The translations under genes were made by a program, and so were the position numbers. A stretch of 64,000 bases of DNA, from positions 124,001 through 188,000 of the forward strand of contig JAGFNQ010002309.1 of the NCBI GenBank assembly GCA_024364735.1, given 5' to 3'. Every line of letters begins with the position of its first letter. The stretch's first letter is position 1. Of this stretch, positions 57,191 through 64,000 are shown in pieces. Below the pieces are notes generated by a model. That model worked only from the letters and a program-made list of their open reading frames with translations. It searched no databases and had not been told where the DNA came from. The DNA is from Boesenbergia rotunda (Eukaryota > Streptophyta > Magnoliopsida > Zingiberales > Zingiberaceae).

Positions 57191-58722
57191 GTTTATAATA
57201 AACAAACCCACAAAATTGAGGAAACTACCAATTTGATCTTCGACGAAGAGGTTGTACCAAAATTTGACAATCAAAATCTAAACCAATCAAATCTTGATAA
57301 AGAAGACAGTGAATCATTAATTGAACCATCAATTGAACCACTGATTGAACCATTGAATGAACTATCACTTGAACCAACTACTGAGATATCAACTTAACCA
57401 ATAACTGAACCAACCCAGGTAGTTGAACCCAACACTGAACTAAACCGTCCAGCCAGACCTGAGGCTAAACCTAGTTCTAGAAGAACAAAGAAACCCAGAC
57501 TCAATCATCCATCTAATCAAATCATGGGTGATCCAACCTTAGGAGTCAGAACTAGGTCATCTTATAGAAATCTTAGTTAGATCGCACTTATTTCAAAAAT
57601 TAAACCTAAGACTATATAGAAGAAGCCATACCTGACCCAGATTGGATCATAGCAATGCAAGAAAAACTAGCCCAATTTGAGAGAAACCAAGTCTGGGAAT
57701 TAGTACCTAAACCTGAGGGAAAATCAATTATAGACACTATGTGGGTTTTTAGAAATAAACTAAATGATCAATGGGAAATTGTGAGAAACAAAGCCCGCTT
57801 AGTAGCGAAAGAGTTTAGTCAAGTCAAAGGGTTAGATTATGACGAAACCTATGCCCTAGTAGCCAGACTTGAATCAATTAGAATGTTATTAGCTTTTGCA
57901 ACCTATAAACTATACCAAATGGATGTCAAGTCTACTTTTCTTAATGGGTTTATAAAAGAAGAAGTATATGTATGGCAAGCCCCAGGATTTGAGGACTTAG
58001 AAAAACCTGAATATGTATTCAAGCTTAGGAAAGCGCTTTATGGGTTGAAACAAGCACCTAGGGCATGGTATGAACGATTATTAACCTATTTAATTTCTAA
58101 GGAATTTAACCAAGGTCAAATTGACTCCACATTATTTGTTAAAACCTTAGAAAAAGATATATTCATTGCACAAATATACATTGATGATATAATATTTGGA
58201 TCTACTAATTCTAATTTTCTAAAAGAATTTGTGAAAATCATGGAGAGCGAATTTGAAATAAGCTTGGTAGGTGAGCTCAACTTTTTCTTAGGTCTACAAA
58301 TTAAACAAACTAGAGATGGTAATTATGTTCACCAATCTAAATATGCTAAAGAATTAATAAAGAAATTCAAAATGGTCAATTCTAAGAGCTTAAGTACTCC
58401 TATGGCTACTAATGTCAAAATTGATAATGACCCTAAGGGTAAACCAGTTGACTTAAAATTATACCGGAGTATGATTGGTAGCTTACTATACTTAACTGCT
58501 AGTAGACCTGATATTTGGTTTCCTGTAGGAATGTGTGCTAAATACCAAACCTGTGCTAAGGAATCCCACTTTGCAACCCTAAAAAGATTTCTAAGGTACA
58601 TTAAGGGTACCCTAAGTGTAGGGATTTGGTTTCCTAGGACTTCCACTTTTGAATTACCAGGATATTCTGACTCTGACTATGCCAGTTGTAAATTAGATAG
58701 AAGGAGTACAAGTGGAAGTTGA
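57191..58722 (+). pseudogene. SIRE-type integrase tail linker and reverse transcriptase (D)
   Basis: The linker begins at the C junction ('VYNKQTHKIEETTNLIFDEE') and is rich in 'IEP' repeats with two or more stops before 57650. The RT frame 57655-58722 is open: 'FERNQVWELVPKPEGK', 'RNKARLVAKEFSQVKGLDYD', 'YQMDVKSTFLNGFIKEEVYV', 'KALYGLKQAPRAWYERL', the catalytic YIDD at 58177-58188 followed by 'IIFGST', and 'LNFFLGLQIKQTRDG'. It runs into RNase H ('GYSDSDYASCKLDRRSTSGS') and stops at TGA 58720-58722. Confidence 0.92.
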
Positions 58723-59109
58723 CAATTGTTAGGAAACAGTCTAGTCAGCTGGTGTAGTAGAAAGCAACACTGCGTAGCTTTGTCCACAACTGAAGCAAAA
58801 TATGTTGCCCTAGGAGAGTGTGTGGTAGAACTTTTATGGATGATGCACACTCTTAAGGATTTCCAGCTAGACTTCACCCAAACTAAAGTTTTTATTGACA
58901 ACATTAGTTCAATAAATTTAACTAAGAATCCAATTCAACACTCCCGAACTAAACATATTGAAGTCAAACATCATTTTGTAAGGGATAATGTAGCCAGGGG
59001 CGAAATAGTACTTATGCATGTGGACTCAAAATCCAATTTAGCTGACATTTTTACTAAACTCTTCCCTAAATCTGAGTTTAGCTTACTAGGGTTGTGCTTA
59101 GTAGAATAG
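58723..59109 (+). pseudogene. SIRE-type RNase H (D)
   Basis: It continues in frame after the TGA: 'GNSLVSWCSRKQHCVALSTT', 'EAKYVALGECVVELLWM', 'VFIDNISSINLTKNPIQHSR' and 'NLADIFTKLFP', all the usual copia RNase H blocks. The stop before it replaces the codon after 'STSGS'. Normal end at TAG 59107-59109. Confidence 0.92.
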
Positions 59110-60588
59110 GATCGTTCTACATGTTTTCAAAAATCTTTTCTATTTTTACTTTTTTTTTTCAAATTAGCATTTAATATATTTGGAAAAATCATTTCTTTTT
59201 ATCAAATTGTTGAAATTTAAAATGATTTTCTAACTTAGATTTTTTAAAAAAAACTTACCCCCTTTAAAACTAGGGTTTTTGCGCAAATAGACTTAGCTTA
59301 GGCCTTAACCCTAGAACTGCATACACCTATATATCTAGAAGCCAGCATCTCACAAGCACCTTAGGGTACTTTGATTGATAACCTAGACTACGTTGAGATG
59401 CTTAGGTCTATGCCTTGATTCAAGATGCTGTAAGTCAGTGCATTTGCAGTAATTGGGGTGATAAATACAAATTGAACAGCAATCAAGTTAAGTGTTCAAG
59501 TTTAGCAAATCTAACTTGATCAAATTACTTAACTTGACAAACCCTAGTGAAAACTACTATTTTATAACAATTAGTAAGTTGCTAACTGGGTTAGACATGA
59601 CCCAAACAAGTTCAGATTAATTGGTTTGATCCTTTTTTTCTTGCTTGAATTCACTAGAGTTGGTTCAATACGGATTTATAATTTCTTTTAACTAGCTCTA
59701 ATTTGAAATTGACTAGTAATGGTTGTTATCTATTTTTTGATATATGGCAAAGGGGGAGAGGAGAAAAAAAAAGAGTAAAATTATTTTTTCAAATTTTCAA
59801 ACATTTTCAAAATTTTCTTTATCTCTTTTTCAAAAAGTAAAGTTCAACTTTCAAGTGCTTTTTTTTTCAAAATTTCTAAGTGCATATTTTTGGGAAAATT
59901 CTTCTAAGTAAAGATTTTCTTAGTGAACAAAACATTTCTGAGCAAGCTTCGTCCAAGAAAATTTCTAAGTAAAAATTGAGTCTTAAGAAACAAAATTTGC
60001 CTGAGCAAAAACTTTTTGAATTTTTTCTCTGGCTAAGTATTTCTAAGTGAAAATTTTTCTTAGTGAACAAATTTTTTTAAGAAAAAACTTTTTTCTAAGG
60101 AAAATGTCTTAGGTTTCTTTTAATTAAAAATGTTTTTCAAAAGGCATAAAATATTTTCCAAGCAAATTTTTCTAAGTGTGCAAAAGTCGAAACTTTTTAA
60201 GGGAAAATTTTTTTTTGGCTAAGGAATTTTTTTCTTTGCAAAAATTGGTTTAAAGCCTTTTTGAAGTAAAAGTTTTTTTTGGCTCGTAAAACCTTTCAAA
60301 AGTAAAAATTGTATAGGTGTAAAAGGTTTTTTTTGTGCAAATGCTTTGCTGGATTTTCAAAAAAACTTAGACAAAACCAAAATGCTTTGCTCTGTTTACA
60401 AAACATTTAGTCAAATTTCAAAACATTTAGATGTTTTTTTAAAACTGCATTTCATTGAAAATTTTAGGCGGAGAACTTTTTCAGGGGGAGCTTATATTTT
60501 TTTTAAGTATCTCTAAAAGATTAACATGTTTGTCAAATATGCTTTAAATGTTTTTTAACTTAACTTTTTGAACCGTGTTGACATAAAT
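59110..60588 (+). other. 3' non-coding region of D
   Basis: About 1.5 kb between RNase H and the purine tract, sharing 59270-59470 with A3 (opposite strand). The part 59740-60540 is T/A-rich with 'TTTCTAAGTG' words. Nothing resembling an env-like ORF is found here. Confidence 0.75.
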
Positions 60589-60603
60589 AAAAAAGGGGGA
60601 GAT
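60589..60603 (+). other. Polypurine tract of D
   Basis: AAAAAAGGGGGAGAT directly before the LTR start. Confidence 0.9.
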
Positions 60604-60867
60604 TGTTGGTGGCGGAAGCACCAAAGTCAAACCTATTTTTTGATAATGGCAAAGGGTGCAGAAGTTAAGGTTTTGTTGTGATCTGACAATCTTAATCAAG
60701 TATGTAGGAAAAGTCCTTGGTACACTAGGCACTAAATCTTGGTCGTGGGCTGGGCACTTAAGTCCTGACAAGAGGTTGGGCAATAAATCCTGGTCATGGA
60801 CTGGGCACCGAAGACCTGGTGCGTGAAGCTGTGCAATAAGTCCTGGTCGAGAGTTGGGTACCGAAGT
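60604..60867 (+). repeat. 3' LTR of D, first 264 bases
   Basis: It starts TGTTGGTGGCGGAAGCACC and then enters the 'GGTCGTGGGCTGGGCACTTAAGTCCTG' array. It is cut by F2. Confidence 0.85.
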
Positions 60868-63800
60868 TGTCACACCCCGAGACCTAGGAGCCGCTGGTCC
60901 AATAGAAAATCAGACAACACCTCCCCTGTCCGGCGGACAATTTACACAATACAAACATCCCACGCAATATATATTTGGCCTCAGGCCTCCAAAATAGATA
61001 AACACAACATAAAAGCACCAGACAACTAAGTAAATCATATCTGACTGCGGACCGATCCGACTTACGACAAATCAACAAATACATAAACCCCTTAAGGCAC
61101 ACTACAACACTCACAAGACATATACAAAGTCCTAAAAGAAATATGAAATAAATACATCGCCAAGTACAAAAACAAAACCCTGTCGTCGCGATGGGTAGGG
61201 ACTGGCTGCTGGGCTCTTCCGGCGACTCCAAGTATCTCAACCTGAAATAAAAACATATGGCAACGGTGTGAGTCCATAACTCAGTGAATACCCAACAGAT
61301 ATGCATAGAAAGTTATACTAACAATAAGAGTTCAGCTAATACAGTCTCATATCAACAGTAAGGAAAGACTAGTACTGAACATACTGAGGTAGATACATAC
61401 CTGACTCCATCTAACCTGTAAAGAGGGTAATAAATACCAGTGGAATACCAATAGACATATAATCATCAGATAACAGTCTCCAGAATATGCATGTCAAACA
61501 AGTGCAGAAATCAAGTGCAGCAAACAATGCACGATGCAAATATGCACATGGTGCAATGACATGTGTCACCCCTTAGTCCCAGTCAGGATCATCGTCCGCG
61601 ACGTCCGCCTGGGTAGAACTGTGACAACCTGTACAAACCCTGCCATCACTGCTCCTAAGTGACCGGGTGGACAGGATGCTGGTGGAGACTCCGTTCCTAC
61701 CCCAAGCAATGGGGGAGTCAAGCTCTCATCTCCTCGTGGCTCAGTACGAGAAGGGACCCCTGGCTGCTACCACGCCCGCGCTCACCCTCCAAATAGTGGC
61801 CGAACGGAGCAATACAGGGAAAATGCGCACATCCTATGGTATCCACTAACCCATGAGTGGCCGTGTACGCATATCATGTACCAGAAGACGATAGGCTTAA
61901 CCACAAGGGAGTCATTGATCGCCGGCATGCAACAATGCAAGGATGGTGTATGATAGATACACATACCTCCCTCCCCAAGTCCTCAGTATACTAGGTCTCA
62001 GTCTGAAATCCTATAACAGGAAATACAGGTAACCTACAAGGTGTACTGGCCAGAAACTACAGATCTCTCAAGGTCAAATGCAGGAGATACATCACGATCT
62101 CTAAGCAAAATATAGATATGACAATACCTGAGACTATAAGGAACTAACAGCATAATAACTCAGGGATAAACAACAAGTATCCCGAACAACATAATAAATC
62201 TGGATAGCGTATAATCTTACTGCTATCTATAACAGTCTATGCATAACAACATGACAATATCAAAAGAGATAAGTCAAAGGGTACCCGCCTCAAAGTAGAA
62301 GTATGTATACGAAGAGAACCTCCCGCCTGATACTCCGCAACCAAGAGTCCAAATCAATGCCCTGTATCAAAGGACATATTTTACATTGCTATTACAAAGA
62401 TAGTAACCAGCTAGCAAGTCCCTAAACCATATTAGGGTTAATCTACTCAACCTATTTCATTTAATTACATCTAATTAAATGATAAGTTCCTAACTACTTC
62501 GTGTAGTTATGATTTAGGTTAACTCATAGATTTTATACTCAACCAAGTATTCGGTAGAACCCAAGAAACAACCCAACAGATAAGCTGAGAACCTCACACC
62601 ATCATCACTAATCCAATCTCATAACGCGAAACATGATACATGCTTAAATCTAATCCTAATCCAACATTTCATCTCATTGTAAGCAACCCAACACAAATTT
62701 AATATCAACATCAGTATCAATGCATTTCATACTAAACATGTCATAACAGATCATCATCCATCACATTCAAATTCCAATTCCTTACGAATTACTCAATTAA
62801 AACCTCACAATCCTTCATGAATCAAAGCATTCTAACTTCTCAACATGATCAATTAGATAGATAAACCTATCCTCAATCCACTAATCATTTCATAGCTCTC
62901 ACCAATAAATCGATTAAACAAATCTAGTGAAAGTATCCATCTTAGCAGCCCACGGCAGATCCTCACAAGAATAGAAAACCAATACAAAGCACCACATGAT
63001 CGCCAATTGGAAAACCATAATCCAACACACAACACAGATCCACTTTTTGAGCCAAGAAAATAGAAATCAACTCTAACCATAACTGTTTTCAAAAATTCTA
63101 TAGAATCTGAATTCAAAACTTGATCCGAGAAATTAATTTATCCCTACTGCCTTGAATCAATCTCATCATGAACTCCATCCAATGAATCAAAACTAAGGTA
63201 AAACCAACAATAACAATAACAGGAGCCAAAACTTAGAACCGATCATTACACTAAAAATCAAATGTGATCTCCAATCCAAAGCTACAGCTTGCTTCCAAAT
63301 TCTCACACCAAAATTCAATCAAGAGCAATCATAAAAGGGGTTAATCCCTTACTTGAGTTGGCAGAGGGCATCTATAATCGCCAGGAGGAGGAGGCGATGG
63401 TGCTCGATTATGATCAAAGGCGTCGTCGTAGCTAGACGTGGCCGGAGGAGAAAGACTCAAGCACCGGCTCGTGCTCATGACAGGAGCAGATTGGGAAGAA
63501 AGGGTCGACGATCATCTCGGTGAGAACCGCTCCAGGATGTCATGTAGAGATGAATGTGAAGGAGAAGAACGACGACCTTCCTCAAGGAGAAGAAACCGTT
63601 GGCATCGGCTTGGTCATGTGGAGAGTTCGCGTGGAGGAGGTGAAGAAAGGCGCTGCGGCTTTGGCGGCGGCTAGGGCACGAGAAGAAAGGGAAGGTTTGT
63701 GGCCGAATCAAGAGGAGGAGAAAAGATTATAAAAGAGGGCATTTTTCATAAAAGTCCCTCAACTTTTCCAAACTCAAACTCTACCCTTAGGGTAAGAGTT

Positions 63801-64000
63801 TTAATCCTTTAACCCTCCAATTTATTGTAGTCCACTTTAATAAATTTCAAGGGATAAATTATGTATCCATTTGTAATTTAAGAATCTACCTGAAAGCCCC
63901 TTAACTTTAGGTAAATTTACTTAAGCCAACTATTTAAGATTTTCTTCCATGAAGTCCTTAATAAGTTTTAAGTTTTTTACAATAAAGCCCCTTAGGCTCC
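60868..64000 (-). mobile_element. Long LTR 'F2', same family as F1, running off the window
   Basis: TGTCACACCCCGAGACC at the left end is the complement of F1's right end (GGTCTCGGGGCATGACA). The match to F1 is clear through about 62340 ('CAGGATGCTGGTGG', 'TCGTGGCTCAGTACGAGAAG', 'CTCAGTATACTAGGTCT'). Beyond that the two diverge. The 63360-63740 region (G/A-rich, then minus-strand TATA-like TTTATAATC at about 63727) may be promoter and leader. The ORFs here show no domain. The probable left TSD copy is GAAGT (60863-60867). The other end is outside. Confidence 0.75.

Larger units (their letters stand above)
41844..60867 (+). mobile_element. SIRE/Maximus-type Ty1/copia element D, split by C
   Basis: The plus-strand order is: non-coding block (41844-42300) shared on the opposite strand with A1, A3 and C; protease-integrase (42309-43486); the insertion C with TSD ATAGG; then integrase-RT linker, RT and RNase H (57191-59109), 3' non-coding region, purine tract and the first 264 bases of the 3' LTR, cut by F2. 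The 5' LTR and gag are missing left of the N. The RT motif YIDD with 'IIFGST' is typical of SIRE. It is the only pol of this lineage in the window. Confidence 0.9.

Noticed and set aside
60796..63732. ORFs in F2, including the Arg/Glu-rich ones near 63438-63732
   Set aside because: Overlapping frames on both strands of a GA-rich LTR leader. No recognisable domain.

Overview
The window is nuclear DNA of a flowering plant, probably a monocot (inference, low certainty). It is almost wholly nested LTR retrotransposons. It holds one recognisable host gene, a truncated WRKY44/TTG2-like WRKY gene with introns on the minus strand (21035-21844). No rRNA, tRNA, CRISPR or bacterial feature was seen. I could pair many ends exactly through 5-bp target site duplications (TSDs), so the insertion order can be read.

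Left block (1-18290). An old SIRE-like LTR (J, about 1375-2476 + 8273-8370 + 18109-18290) was split twice. First came a short-LTR Ty1/copia element H (2482-8267, plus), which later took a solo LTR (I, 4298-5386, TSD TACTT). Then came a Ty1/copia element G (8376-18103, minus, TSD GGTTG), whose 3' LTR was later split by a 2.9-kb solo LTR (F1, 8559-11458, TSD CATAG). The leader of G carries four repeats of one 16-nt motif, three of them clearly in the loops of stem-loops whose stems differ in sequence.

Genic island (18290-24690). It holds a PIF/Harbinger (Tourist)-type MITE with a GC-rich core, the WRKY gene with variant heptapeptide WRKYGQS and no C-terminal WRKY domain, AT microsatellites, and a decayed two-exon fragment like the plant DUF1985/Ulp1-associated transposon genes. 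The intron of that fragment has three consecutive hairpins.

Right block (24692-64000). This is a stack of SIRE-like (Ty1/copia) elements and derivatives: A1, solo LTR A2, E, A3, C and D. Angela/Tork-like elements of family B are inserted in them: B1 solo LTR, B2 nearly complete, B3 partial. D (plus) carries the only SIRE-type protease-integrase-RT-RNase H, and is split at codon level by C (minus, 43487-57185, TSD ATAGG). C is in turn split by B2 (43516-50115, TSD GGGGG). C and A3 have no pol: C keeps only the zinc-knuckle and charged part of gag, while A3 has an unrelated 338-codon ORF where pol should be. They look like non-autonomous derivatives that would depend on an element such as D. 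A 2.9-kb-LTR family copy (F2, minus) closes the window.

All element coding regions have stops, frameshifts or deletions, several of them CAG-to-TAG or TGG-to-TAG. A single N at 41843 separates two sequences that are both broken there, so that join needs caution.
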